This document shows, one piece after another, positions 25,998-38,770 of a stretch of 64,000 nucleotides of DNA. The stretch comes from Microtetraspora fusca. Its GTDB lineage: Bacteria; Actinomycetota; Actinomycetes; Streptosporangiales; Streptosporangiaceae. The notes beneath the pieces are model-generated. The model saw only the letters and a program-made list of their open reading frames with translations, did not search any database and had not been told where the DNA came from. The position numbers were made by a program, and so were the translations under genes. The stretch's first letter is position 1. Every line of letters starts with the position of its first letter. Location: the NCBI RefSeq assembly GCF_001570365.1, contig NZ_BBYK01000039.1, forward strand, positions 62,001-126,000, written 5' to 3'.

Positions 25998-27504
25998 CCA
26001 GGTCGTCGGCGCTCGGCTCGGGCGCGAAGTCCTGACAGGCGCGACGGATCCGCTCGGCCACGGCACGCGCGGACAGGTCCACGCACTCGGCCAGCAGCTT
26101 GGCCAGTCCGCCGTCGTCGTCGAGCAGCCGCGCGCCGCACCGCCGCTCGGTCACCCCGTCGGTGACCCCGAGCAGGACGTCGCCGGACTCCAGCCGGACG
26201 CTCTCCTCGTGGAACTCGGCCTCGGGGAAGACGCCGAGCAGGGACTGCGGCGACGCCACGGCCTCCACCACGCCGCTCGGCCGCAGCCGCAGCGCCTCGG
26301 GGTGCCCGGCCGACACCAGGCTGATGTCCAGACCGCCCTCAGTGCGGGTGATCTCGCCGTGCAGCAGCGTCAGGAACCGGGCCCGGTCGCCCTCCTCCAG
26401 GATCGCCTGGTTGAGCCGGGCCACCACGGCGGCGACGCCGTACCCCTCCCGGGCGAGCAGGCGGAGCGCGTGCCGGGCCAGGCCGGTGACCGCCGCCGCC
26501 ACCGGTCCGGTGCCGCAGACGTCGCCGATGGCGAAGCGCCACACGCCGTCGCCCACCGGGAACAGGTCGTAGAAGTCGCCGCCGACCTCGTTGGTCTCCC
26601 CCGCCGGCTCGTAGATGACGTGCGCATCCAGGCCGGGCGTGTGCGGCTCCTCCGGCGGCAGGAGGCTGCGCTGGAGCGCCAGGTTCGCCGCCGCCTGCTG
26701 CGCGTACAGCCGGGCGTTGTCCATCGCGAGGGCGGCCCGCCGGCAGAGGTCCTCGGCGAGCTGCATCACCTCGTCCGGGAAGCGGTCGCTGCGGCCCAGG
26801 CACATGACGCCGAGCCGCCGCCCGCGCGCGGTCAGCGGGAAGGCCAGCGCCTGCCACTCGCCCACGTGCAGCACGGCCGGCCCCTCCCCCGGCGGCATGG
26901 CGAGCTCGTCCAGCTCCTCGCGCAGCGCGTCCATCTGGGCCTCGTCGGCGTGCCACAGGTAAGCCGGGAGCACCTCGCCCGACCTGTCCTCCATCGTGTA
27001 GACGGCGCACCAGGTCGCCAGCCTCGGGACCACGATCTGGGCGATGATCGCCGGGACCATGTCCGGGTCGAGCGTGCCGGCGAGCAGATCGCTGGCGTCG
27101 GCGAGGAAGCCGAGCCAGCCCGGCCCGTGCATCGGCTCGCCCACCCAGTCGTCACTCGTACGGCCGACGATGCCGGGGAGGTCGATCCTCGCCCACCGGG
27201 TGCGGGTCGAGCCGCTGAACGTGACCCCCCAGGAGATGGCGTTCGTGGGCGGCTCGGGCACCTCGGCGTCGCCCTTCTCGCGCACCTCGACCTGCACGGA
27301 GTCGCCGTGGTGCACCCACATGACCTCGAACGGCCCGTCGCCCGCCTCCCGCACCAGGTCGCCGGCGAGTCGCTCGGCGTCATCGCTCACGGACATGGCG
27401 GCCCACGCGGTCATCACCTCGCGGGTGAACCGCCTCGCGGCTGGTACGGCTTCGTCGCCCGGCGCGAAAGACGCGGCGAGCACGGCTCGTGGGGTAGTCG
27501 TCAC
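25972..27504 (-). CDS. SpoIIE-type PP2C phosphatase with RsbW-like and GAF domains (OsaC-like)
   Basis: This 510-residue cytosolic protein has a degenerate RsbW-like ATPase segment (about residues 15-130, with ERLAGDLVREAGDGP), a GAF-like sensor (about 140-285) and a SpoIIE phosphatase domain (about 300-510). Metal-site motifs are GGDFYDLFPVGDG, FAIGDVCGTGP and VTDGVTE. The layout and its divergent position from a poly-HAMP kinase match OsaC of Streptomyces coelicolor, which resets sigma-B after osmotic stress. It lacks the longer PAS-containing architecture of OsaC, so equivalence is inferred mainly from synteny. Confidence 0.85.
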   Translation of the reverse strand: MTTTPRAVLAASFAPGDEAVPAARRFTREVMTAWAAMSVSDDAERLAGDLVREAGDGPFEVMWVHHGDSVQVEVREKGDAEVPEPPTNAISWGVTFSGSTRTRWARIDLPGIVGRTSDDWVGEPMHGPGWLGFLADASDLLAGTLDPDMVPAIIAQIVVPRLATWCAVYTMEDRSGEVLPAYLWHADEAQMDALREELDELAMPPGEGPAVLHVGEWQALAFPLTARGRRLGVMCLGRSDRFPDEVMQLAEDLCRRAALAMDNARLYAQQAAANLALQRSLLPPEEPHTPGLDAHVIYEPAGETNEVGGDFYDLFPVGDGVWRFAIGDVCGTGPVAAAVTGLARHALRLLAREGYGVAAVVARLNQAILEEGDRARFLTLLHGEITRTEGGLDISLVSAGHPEALRLRPSGVVEAVASPQSLLGVFPEAEFHEESVRLESGDVLLGVTDGVTERRCGARLLDDDGGLAKLLAECVDLSARAVAERIRRACQDFAPEPSADDLAILVLRAP

Positions 27505-27558
27505 CGCTTCCGTGTTATCACACTTCTTCCTGACCCTCGTAAAACAAGCAGACGACTA

Positions 27559-27587
27559 CATGCCACGGAACGTGACAGACTGGCATG
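27559..27587. promoter_or_regulatory. Inverted repeat in the phosphatase/kinase divergent region
   Basis: Arms CATGCCA (27559-27565) and TGGCATG (27581-27587) with a 15-base spacer lie between the two divergent stress genes, about 55 bases from the phosphatase start and 75 from the kinase start. It could be an operator shared by both. Confidence 0.35.
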
Positions 27588-27659
27588 AGGTTCGTGCCAG
27601 ACACGGCGTTGTTTCGCCGTGCCCGCCGGCCGGGAAATCCCGCAGGGGAAGGAGTCTCG

Positions 27660-31835
<4,176 letters not shown>

Positions 31836-31838
31836 TCG

Positions 31839-32471
31839 ATGCCGGACCGCGCCAAGATCCTCCTTGTCGACGACCGCGAAGAGAACCTGATCGCCCTGGA
31901 AGCGATCCTCAGCTCGCTCGACCTGACCCCCGTCCGGGCCAGGTCGGGCGAGGAGGCGCTGAAGGCCCTACTGAGCAACGAGTTCGCGCTCATCCTCCTC
32001 GACGTCCGGATGCCCGGAATGGATGGCTTCGAGACCGCCGCCCACATCAAGCGTCGCGAGCGCACCCGCAACATCCCGATCATCTTCCTCACCGTCGTGG
32101 ACAGCGCCCCCGACTACGCCTTCCGCGGCTACGCCGCCGGAGCGGTCGACTACCTCACCAAGCCCTTCGACCCCTGGGTGCTGCGCGCCAAGGTCGCCGT
32201 CTTCGTCGAGCTCTACTACATGAACCAGCGCCTCACAGAGCAGGCCTCGCTGCTCCGCGAGCGGGTGACCTCCGAGCTGCCCGAAGGAAACGGCGCCGGG
32301 CACGGCGAGGTGCTGCCCGAGTTGTCCCGTCGGCTCAGCTCCGTCGAAGAGGAGCTGACCCGGGTACGCGAACTGGTCGGGAAGACGGGCGACGTCCACC
32401 TCATCGGCCCCGTGGCCGACCTCGCCGAGCGTATCGGCCGTCTCAGAGCCGGCTTCGACGCCCTCACCTGA
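31839..32471 (+). CDS. Receiver-only response regulator with coiled-coil tail (OsaB-like)
   Basis: The 210-residue protein has a receiver domain with LLVDDREEN, phosphoacceptor Asp55 (LLDVRMPGMDG), the conserved threonine in FLTVVDS and lysine in TKPFDPW. The tail (about 125-210) has no DNA-binding domain but two predicted coiled-coil helices. This is the OsaB architecture, which in Streptomyces is needed for aerial growth under osmotic stress. It starts 3 bases after the kinase stop and surely shares its mRNA. It probably signals through protein contacts rather than DNA. Confidence 0.88.
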   Translation: MPDRAKILLVDDREENLIALEAILSSLDLTPVRARSGEEALKALLSNEFALILLDVRMPGMDGFETAAHIKRRERTRNIPIIFLTVVDSAPDYAFRGYAAGAVDYLTKPFDPWVLRAKVAVFVELYYMNQRLTEQASLLRERVTSELPEGNGAGHGEVLPELSRRLSSVEEELTRVRELVGKTGDVHLIGPVADLAERIGRLRAGFDALT

Positions 32472-32483
32472 CCTGTCCCCCCC

Positions 32484-32623
32484 GCTCAGTGTCGCGCCCG
32501 CACAGCGCCCAACGGCCTCACTCCGTTCGGCGGGAGCAGGCGCCTCAAGCCGCTGGCCTCCGTCCTCGCTCGGGACTCCTCCGTCGCCCGCTCGCTCGTC
32601 GGTCGGCTCAGTGTCGCGCCCGC
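32484..32623. repeat. 18-base direct repeat at the 3' end of the NYN gene
   Basis: gctcagtgtcgcgcccgc occurs at 32484-32501 and again at 32606-32623. The second copy encodes the last residues and stop of the NYN gene (ARH-stop), and the first repeats that ending 122 bases beyond. Between them lies sequence rich in gcgagc-like blocks that resemble the large repeat before purD. Confidence 0.6.
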
Positions 32624-34104
32624 TCCAGGGCATCCCAGAAGCCGCGGCGGAGGGCTTGGCGTACCTCCTCGTGGAGGAGGAAGTCGATCGGGAGAGAGGA
32701 GCCCTGGAGCAGCCGGGCCTCCAGGTCGGAGGGCATCCGGGGCTTGCGGGCCAGCACCGCCTCCAGCCACAGGACGGGGGCGTCGCGGGCGACCGACTCG
32801 CCGAAGTCGAACCCCTCCTTGTGCGCCGACTGCACCGACTCGGCGAGCGTCGTCGCGTTGCCCGCGCTGTGCGACGCCACATGCGTGGGCTGCGGCCCCG
32901 TGTACGGCCCGAGCGGCACCGGACCGGGCGACGGGTAGGCGCTCCCGGACGCACCGGAATAGCTCCCAGAACTCGCCGAATGGTGGCTCTGTGCGTGAGC
33001 GGGCGCTGACGACGCCTGCTGCCCGGGCGGTGTCGAAAGGGGCGCGGGAAGCGGCGGCGAGGCCGGAGCGAGCGAGGAGATCTGCACCGGAGGCGAGCTC
33101 TGGGGCGGCGACGAAACCGGTGGCGCCGCCTGCGGCGCGGCGTGGGCGGGCGGAGGCGTCTGGATCGGCCCTGGCATCGAGACGGACGGCGTGGCGGGCG
33201 CGGGGATCGGAGCCGGCGCGGGCAGCTGCGCGGGCTGCGGATCCGGCGTGTACGCGGCGTACACGGGAAGGGCGGGCTGCGCGTGCGCGGCGCCCGAGGA
33301 AGGAGCGGACGCGGGGAGGGCGGGCTGCGCGTGCGCGGCGCCCGAGGAAGGAGCGGACGCGGCACCGCCGCCGGACCCCGCGACGACGTTCCCATCGGAA
33401 GATCCGCCGTTCGGCGTGCCTCCGCCGAAGGCGCCCATCGTGCCGTTGGCGAAGCTCCCGCCCAGCGCGCCGTTAGCGGAGTGGGCGCCCGAAAGCCGGC
33501 CGGAGCCGTTCTGCCGGGACTGGCCGTTCAGGGCCGGCGCCTGCCCGTTCCCCTGGACGGAAGCCGGTTCGGCGTTCAGAGTGGCATACGGCCGGAGCTC
33601 GTCGCCGCCGATCTCGATGAGGTCGTCGCACTCCTGGCGCAGGGCGCGCGAGACCGCCCAGCCGCCCTCGACCGCGACGTGGATCACGGTCACCCTGATG
33701 CCGAGGTCCTGCGCGTCGCTGACGACCTGGGCCAGGTCCTCGTCGCCGCTGACCACCACGGCGTCGCAGACGGCGTTGTTGCGCGCGAGCGTCATCAGGT
33801 CGCGGTGAACCTGGGCGTCGACGCCCTCGCGGCGGCCGGGACGGATCCGGGCCAGGCGGAGCTTGAGCCCGGGGAGGTCGGCCAGCACGTCGTGATCGGT
33901 CGTACGGCGGCCCTCCACTGTCGCCTCGTACCAGTAGCAGCGGAGGAGCGGGAGGCCGGTGCGGTCCTTGCACAGGCCGGTCAGCAGCTTCAGGAGGCCG
34001 GGGTAGTCCCAGGAGACGGACTCTCGGTGGCGGGTCCCGTGCGCGGCGAGCGCGCCGTCCGCCAGCAGGTAGCCGGCGTCAACGAACAACGCGCAGCGAT
34101 CCAC
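32608..34104 (-). CDS. NYN-domain protein with long proline-rich linker
   Basis: The 498-residue protein has a GTG start at 34104. Residues 1-170 form a NYN (PIN-like, LabA/DUF88) nuclease domain: acidic residues in FVDAGYLLADG, VDAQVHRDLMTLA and VVSGDEDLAQVV are in place, so metal-dependent RNase activity is plausible. Residues ~185-425 are Ala/Pro/Ser-rich and disordered, with a duplicated 16-residue block. The last ~60 residues form a conserved-looking helical tail (FGESVARDAPVLWLEAVLA, ALRRGFWDALERARH). The RNA target is unknown, and no adjacent partner is obvious. Confidence 0.85.
   Translation of the reverse strand: MDRCALFVDAGYLLADGALAAHGTRHRESVSWDYPGLLKLLTGLCKDRTGLPLLRCYWYEATVEGRRTTDHDVLADLPGLKLRLARIRPGRREGVDAQVHRDLMTLARNNAVCDAVVVSGDEDLAQVVSDAQDLGIRVTVIHVAVEGGWAVSRALRQECDDLIEIGGDELRPYATLNAEPASVQGNGQAPALNGQSRQNGSGRLSGAHSANGALGGSFANGTMGAFGGGTPNGGSSDGNVVAGSGGGAASAPSSGAAHAQPALPASAPSSGAAHAQPALPVYAAYTPDPQPAQLPAPAPIPAPATPSVSMPGPIQTPPPAHAAPQAAPPVSSPPQSSPPVQISSLAPASPPLPAPLSTPPGQQASSAPAHAQSHHSASSGSYSGASGSAYPSPGPVPLGPYTGPQPTHVASHSAGNATTLAESVQSAHKEGFDFGESVARDAPVLWLEAVLARKPRMPSDLEARLLQGSSLPIDFLLHEEVRQALRRGFWDALERARH
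33269..33364. repeat. 48-base tandem duplication in the NYN linker
   Basis: Two nearly identical 48-base units (33269-33316 and 33317-33364) encode a repeated 16-residue block around SAPSSGAAHAQPALP. It expands the disordered linker and suggests replication slippage. Confidence 0.85.
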
Positions 34105-34298
34105 GCGACACCGCCCTTCCTACGTGGCCATCTCAGGGTAATCAAGCCGGTGAGGCGGCGAGGGTGAATCGACACGATTCAGGCCCTGCCGACACGATGG
34201 GGGTCTCGTGCGCCTCAGCCCCGATGCCATGGCGTTCACGGAGACCGTACCAGTTTGTCCTGGTCTTGCCTGCCCCTCATTTCGCTATGGATCAGGCG

Positions 34299-36800
34299 CT
34301 ATGGAATGGTCGGCACGCTGATCGCGGCCACCCCGAAGAGCAGCGCGTCCTTTCTGGTCAGGACGTTGAGCGCGGGGCTCTGACCACGCAGCGTCACCGC
34401 GTCGCGCCGCGGCCCGGCCTTCCCCGGCCAGCTCAGGACCTCCAGCCGGGCCTCCCGACCCCCGGCCCCCAGCCCGCCGAGCGTGACGTTGAGCGGACGC
34501 CCGCCCCGCAGCAGCGACGCGGTCTCCAGCACCGCCGCCTGCCCGTACGGCTGCCGCGGATCGGAGGCGACCACGACCAGCGTCCATCCGGCCCGGCCCG
34601 CGGAACCGGCGGCACGGGCCGGGCCCGGGGCTGCGGTTCCGCTCCGGCTCGGTGCGGGAGTGGCGGAGGAACCAGCGCCGGTCCCGGAAGCGGCCATGGA
34701 AGGAACGGCCGGGGTGGGCGAGGCGGCGGCCGTGGAAGGAACGGTCGCCTTGCGAGAGGGAGATCCGGAGGGCCGGAGCACCTTCCCGGAGGCCGGTGCG
34801 ACGGTCGCGATGGACGGGTCCGCAACCCACCACACGCCGTTCGGGCCGGCGGCGCGCACGAGGCGCGTCACGTCGGCGAACGCGAGATAGCCGGTCCCGG
34901 AGGAAAGCGACCGTCGGGTCAGCTCGGTGGCGCGCACCGTCACATAGCTCGCCGATCGCGGCGCCCGGACCCGGACGACCCCGGCCGGGGAGCTCCCCTC
35001 CCTGCCCGCCGACCAGTACAGCCCGGCCCAGAGCACCCGGGCGCGGCTCGGCAGCGAGAGGCGGGCCGAGCTGGAGCTCCGCGTCGAGGGGTCGCGGTCG
35101 CGGTCGACGAGGACCTTCGCCGCGCAGCCGGACGTCTTCGATGGGCAGGCCAGCAGGTCGCCGCCGACCGCCTGGCCGGTCAGGTGCCCGTCGGCGGCGA
35201 AGCGCGCGGTGGCCCCCGACGCGCTGACCCCCTTGGCCGACGTCGCCGCCGCCCGCAGCGTCCCGGCCCGCACGCGTACGGCGGGGCCGCGGTCGCGTGG
35301 CGCGTTCCCGGCCACGGTCACCGGCAGGAAGAGCGAGGTGGCCTGGCCCGGCGCGAGCCCGTCGTGCGCGCACCGCACCCCCGTCCCGCTCGTATGGCAC
35401 GCCCACCCGCCGGGCGCCGCCGAAGCGGCGGTCGAGCGCCCCTTGCCCGCCGAGGCCGCCGCCGGGGCGACCCCGCGGGGCAGGTCCACGGCCGCCTCGA
35501 CCTCGGCGGAGGCGGCGTTCCCGGTGTTGCGCAGCCGTATCGCGACGACGCCGCGCCGGTCCCGTACGAGCGCGCCGACCGGCTCGACGGTCGCGGCGAG
35601 CCGGGCCGTCCGAGGGACCGGCGCCTGTGCCTGCTTCCTGGTCATGACCGGCCGCTCGGCCGCCGGGGCGGGGGTCGTCGCTCCCGAGGACGACCCGCCG
35701 CCGGCCGTCCGGGGACGCGCGGAGCCGGTGGCCGACGGAGAGGGCGACCGCCCAGGCGAGAACGGCACGAGAGAGGAGGGCGCCGACGGGACGGACACGG
35801 GTGAGCGCGCGGGCGGCGAGGGCACCGGCTGCGGCCCCGATCGACCCTCGACATCGCTCTCCATGGCGCCGGTGCCATCCCGCTGGTCGTGGACGCCCTG
35901 GGCGGCGGGGTGCCGTCCGCTGACAACCGTGGTGGAGAGGAGCAGGCCGCCGGCGGCGGCCGTGGCCGCACCCGCGGCGGCCCAGTACGCCAGCGGCACC
36001 CCCCGCAGCCGCCCCCACACGCCGCCGGCCCGCGTCCCGCTTCCCTCCTCCGCCACCCCGTTCAGCGCGGCGAGATACCCGGTGAGGAAGGGCCCGGCGA
36101 TGAGCGGGCCGACGACGACCCGCAGCCCCTGGACGAGGTCGGACAGTTCGAGGAAGACCGTGCGGCAGTCGACGCAGTCGGCGACGTGGCCGTCCACCAT
36201 GCGGGTCTCCCGCCGGCTCAGACCGCTCCGGACGTAGGCCCCCATCTTCTCCAGCATGGTGCGGCAGCCGGGAAGCGGCCCGGCGTCGAGGTGGATCTGC
36301 AGGAACGCCTGGCGCAGCCCCTCCCGCGCGCGGAACGCGAGCGCCGCGACCCCCTTCGCCGACAGGCCGAGCATCGGGGCGATCTCCATCGCCGCGCAGG
36401 TCTCCACCTCGGTGTGCCACAACACCATGCGCCACCGCTCCGGCAGCGAGAAGTACGCCGCGGCGACCGGCGAGCGCTCCAGCCCCGCGTACGCCGGGTC
36501 CACGTACGGGGCGCCGAGCTCGTCCTCGTCGCGCTGCCCGGCGGCGGTACGGCGCAGCGCGGTCAGGAGGTAGGGGCGGAAGGCCGTCTCGGGACCGCTC
36601 CCGCTCCTGATCGCGTTGAGCACGGCCGCGAACGTCTCGGAGAGGATCTCGTCGGCCTCGGCGTCGCCCTCGACCATCTGCCCGGCCAGGGAGCGGGCCG
36701 CGGTGACGTGGCGGTCGAAGAGGGCGGCGTAGGCCGACACGTCGCCGCCCCGCACCGCGTCCAGCAGTTCTGCATCGGTTTGCCGCATTCCCGCACCCAT
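34299..36800 (-). CDS. Membrane-spanning ECF sigma factor fused to zinc anti-sigma domain and surface region
   Basis: The protein is 833 residues from the ATG at 36800, with GTGAGG upstream. Order: sigma region 2 (about 10-80; LFDRHVTAARSLA, FRPYLLTALRR), sigma region 4 (about 115-170; LPERWRMVLWHTEVE, MLGLSAKGVAALAFRARE), a zinc anti-sigma motif HVADCVDC near residue 215, one membrane helix (YWAAAGAATAAAGGLLL, ~275-300), a Ser/Pro/Thr-rich stalk and a secreted domain (VLWAGLYWSAG, YLAFADVTRLV, GWTLVVVASD). ECF sigmas with membrane-spanning extensions are known in actinobacteria. Release probably needs proteolysis. The C-terminus looks short compared with related surface domains. Confidence 0.85.
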   Translation of the reverse strand: MGAGMRQTDAELLDAVRGGDVSAYAALFDRHVTAARSLAGQMVEGDAEADEILSETFAAVLNAIRSGSGPETAFRPYLLTALRRTAAGQRDEDELGAPYVDPAYAGLERSPVAAAYFSLPERWRMVLWHTEVETCAAMEIAPMLGLSAKGVAALAFRAREGLRQAFLQIHLDAGPLPGCRTMLEKMGAYVRSGLSRRETRMVDGHVADCVDCRTVFLELSDLVQGLRVVVGPLIAGPFLTGYLAALNGVAEEGSGTRAGGVWGRLRGVPLAYWAAAGAATAAAGGLLLSTTVVSGRHPAAQGVHDQRDGTGAMESDVEGRSGPQPVPSPPARSPVSVPSAPSSLVPFSPGRSPSPSATGSARPRTAGGGSSSGATTPAPAAERPVMTRKQAQAPVPRTARLAATVEPVGALVRDRRGVVAIRLRNTGNAASAEVEAAVDLPRGVAPAAASAGKGRSTAASAAPGGWACHTSGTGVRCAHDGLAPGQATSLFLPVTVAGNAPRDRGPAVRVRAGTLRAAATSAKGVSASGATARFAADGHLTGQAVGGDLLACPSKTSGCAAKVLVDRDRDPSTRSSSSARLSLPSRARVLWAGLYWSAGREGSSPAGVVRVRAPRSASYVTVRATELTRRSLSSGTGYLAFADVTRLVRAAGPNGVWWVADPSIATVAPASGKVLRPSGSPSRKATVPSTAAASPTPAVPSMAASGTGAGSSATPAPSRSGTAAPGPARAAGSAGRAGWTLVVVASDPRQPYGQAAVLETASLLRGGRPLNVTLGGLGAGGREARLEVLSWPGKAGPRRDAVTLRGQSPALNVLTRKDALLFGVAAISVPTIP

Positions 36801-36919
36801 TGTTACCTCACGATTACGCTCCGTCGTCCCGCACATGATTCCGCCGACCATGTACCGGCTAAACCGATGACGGGCCCTTACCTCCGGAGCGGTGCTCGTG
36901 ACCTCGTAGGCTGGGCGCC

Positions 36920-37456
36920 ATGAACGACCGCGAGAAGCTGCTTGACGAGATCAAAAAGAAGGGGGTCGTGCACGGCAGGGTCGTGCTCTCCTCGGGCAAG
37001 GAGGCCGACTGGTACGTCGATCTCCGCCGCATCACGCTGGACGGCGTGGCGGCACCGCTCGTGGGTCGGGTGATGCTCGACCTGACGGAGGACCTCGGCT
37101 ACGACGCGGTCGGCGGCCTGACGCTCGGCGCGGACCCCGTCGCGACCGCGATGCTGCACGCCGCCCACGCCCGCGGCCGGGTGCTCGACGCCTTCGTCGT
37201 ACGGAAGGCGGGCAAGGCGCACGGCCTGCAGCGCCGCATCGAGGGGCCGGACGTGAAGGGGCGCCGCGTGCTCGCGGTGGAGGACACGACCACCACGGGC
37301 GGCTCCGTGCTGACGGCCGTGGAGGCGCTGCGCGAGGCGGGCGCCGAGGTGGTGGGCATCGCGACGATCGTCCACCGGGGCGGCGACGAGAACCTGGCCG
37401 CCACCGGCCTGCCGTACCGGTCGGCCTACGGCCTCACCGACCTGGGTCTCGCGTGA
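36920..37456 (+). CDS. pyrE: Orotate phosphoribosyltransferase
   Basis: A 178-residue enzyme of pyrimidine synthesis that joins orotate and PRPP to give OMP. The PRPP-binding loop VEDTTTTGGS is intact, with SGKEADWYVDLRR at the N-terminus and VVRKAGKAHG, the flexible catalytic loop. Length is typical. The neighbours DedA, fba, DUF3151 and purA follow, a conserved actinobacterial order. The end overlaps the convergent small membrane protein by 23 bases. Confidence 0.96.
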   Translation: MNDREKLLDEIKKKGVVHGRVVLSSGKEADWYVDLRRITLDGVAAPLVGRVMLDLTEDLGYDAVGGLTLGADPVATAMLHAAHARGRVLDAFVVRKAGKAHGLQRRIEGPDVKGRRVLAVEDTTTTGGSVLTAVEALREAGAEVVGIATIVHRGGDENLAATGLPYRSAYGLTDLGLA

Positions 37457-37868
37457 CTTTGAACGACTGGCGTTCCCCGGCCTCGCCCGGGGGACGCTGG
37501 GCCCCGTTCTCCAGCACCGTGACGGTGCTCGCGTCGCCGAGGACCACGTCCAGCTCGGGTTCGAAGTAGGAGGCCTGCTCGCCTCTGGTCATGTCCCGGT
37601 CCATCAGCACGTCTCCGCCGGGGACACGGACGAACACCGGGCATCGGTCGGCACTGCACACGATCTGCACGGTCGGGGCACGCGTCCCCGCGGGCGAGGG
37701 CGAGCCATCGGTGGCCGCGGGGGTGGCGGCGGCCCCGGCCTCGTCCGTGCCGAGGGCCGTCATCAGCGCTTTCCCTCCGACGGCGAGGAGGGCCAGCGCG
37801 AGAAGGACCACCAGGCCGATGAGTACCAGCCGGGCGATCCCCATCGGGTCAGACCTGTGGCGTCCCAC
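37434..37868 (-). CDS. Small single-pass membrane protein of unknown function
   Basis: The protein is 144 residues from a GTG at 37868 (an ATG at 37844 is the alternative). One hydrophobic helix (ARLVLIGLVVLLALALLAVGG) is followed by an Ala/Thr/Pro linker and a ~80-residue extracytoplasmic domain with a disulfide-like pair in CSADRCPVFV. No family was recognised. It lies antisense to the end of pyrE and ahead of the DedA gene in the opposite flank. It is probably a surface-exposed protein. Confidence 0.6.
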   Translation of the reverse strand: MGRHRSDPMGIARLVLIGLVVLLALALLAVGGKALMTALGTDEAGAAATPAATDGSPSPAGTRAPTVQIVCSADRCPVFVRVPGGDVLMDRDMTRGEQASYFEPELDVVLGDASTVTVLENGAQRPPGEAGERQSFKVTRDPGR

Positions 37869-37946
37869 ATACCGGAGAGTAGCGGTTCAGCGAACAGGTC
37901 AACAGGACCCAAATGGGGATTTATCGCACTTTCAGCAAGTAAAGGG

Positions 37947-38633
37947 TCAGCGTCGGGCGTGGTGCTTGCCCCTCGGGGCGGTGGCGTCGCCCTTGGCCTT
38001 CCGGTTCTTCAGAACCTCGCGGACGATCGGCACCAGCGACAGCACGACGATCACGAAGACGCCCGGCAGGATGTACTTGTCGATGCCCTCGACCTTCGCG
38101 CCGAGGAAGTGGCCGAGCAGCAGCAGCGCCTCGACCCACACGACGCCGCCCAACACGTTCCACAGGAAGAACTTGCGCGCGTCCATTTCCAGAACGCCGG
38201 CCACGGGGTTCATGAAGGTGCGCACGATCGGCATGAACCGCGCGGCGACCACCGCCTTGGCCGGGCCGAACTTCTGGAAGTAGAACTCGGCCTTTTCGAC
38301 GTGCTCCTTTTTGAACAGCCGGGAGTCGGGCTTGTCGAAAAGCTTGCGGCCGATTCGCGCGCCAAGAAAATGGCCGAGCTGGGCGCCGAGGATCGCGGCC
38401 AGCGGCGTTCCGATGAGCAGCGTCGGCAGCGACAGGGGTTCGATGCCCAGTCCCTGGGCCGCCGCGGCCGAACTGAAGATCCCGGCTGCGACCAGCAGTG
38501 AGTCGCCGGGCAAGAAGAAACCGACGAGCAACCCGGTCTCGGCAAAGATGATCGCGATGACGCCGACCGTCGCGAAGGCGCCGAGCATGGTCAGCCACCA
38601 CTGCGGGTCAAGGAGGTTCAGGATCACGTCCAC
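37947..38633 (-). CDS. DedA family membrane protein
   Basis: The 228-residue protein has a GTG start at 38633. The DedA signature FFLPGDSLLVAAG and the reentrant-loop arginine region ARFMPIVRTFMNPVAG are present, and the rest is membrane helices. DedA proteins are undecaprenyl-phosphate or polar-lipid flippases that recycle carrier lipid. The tail is basic. A second DedA gene lies at 56065. It diverges from fba. Confidence 0.92.
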   Translation of the reverse strand: MDVILNLLDPQWWLTMLGAFATVGVIAIIFAETGLLVGFFLPGDSLLVAAGIFSSAAAAQGLGIEPLSLPTLLIGTPLAAILGAQLGHFLGARIGRKLFDKPDSRLFKKEHVEKAEFYFQKFGPAKAVVAARFMPIVRTFMNPVAGVLEMDARKFFLWNVLGGVVWVEALLLLGHFLGAKVEGIDKYILPGVFVIVVLSLVPIVREVLKNRKAKGDATAPRGKHHARR

Positions 38634-38770
38634 GCCCAGAGCTTACCGGTCCGATATGAGGCAAGACTGAAAGAAGACAGGCCGCGGACCCGAGCCTGCT
38701 TCACACATCGGCGGGGGCTTCGGGATACTTGCGACCGCCGGTAACTGTCTCAGAAGGAGATGAATTTCCG

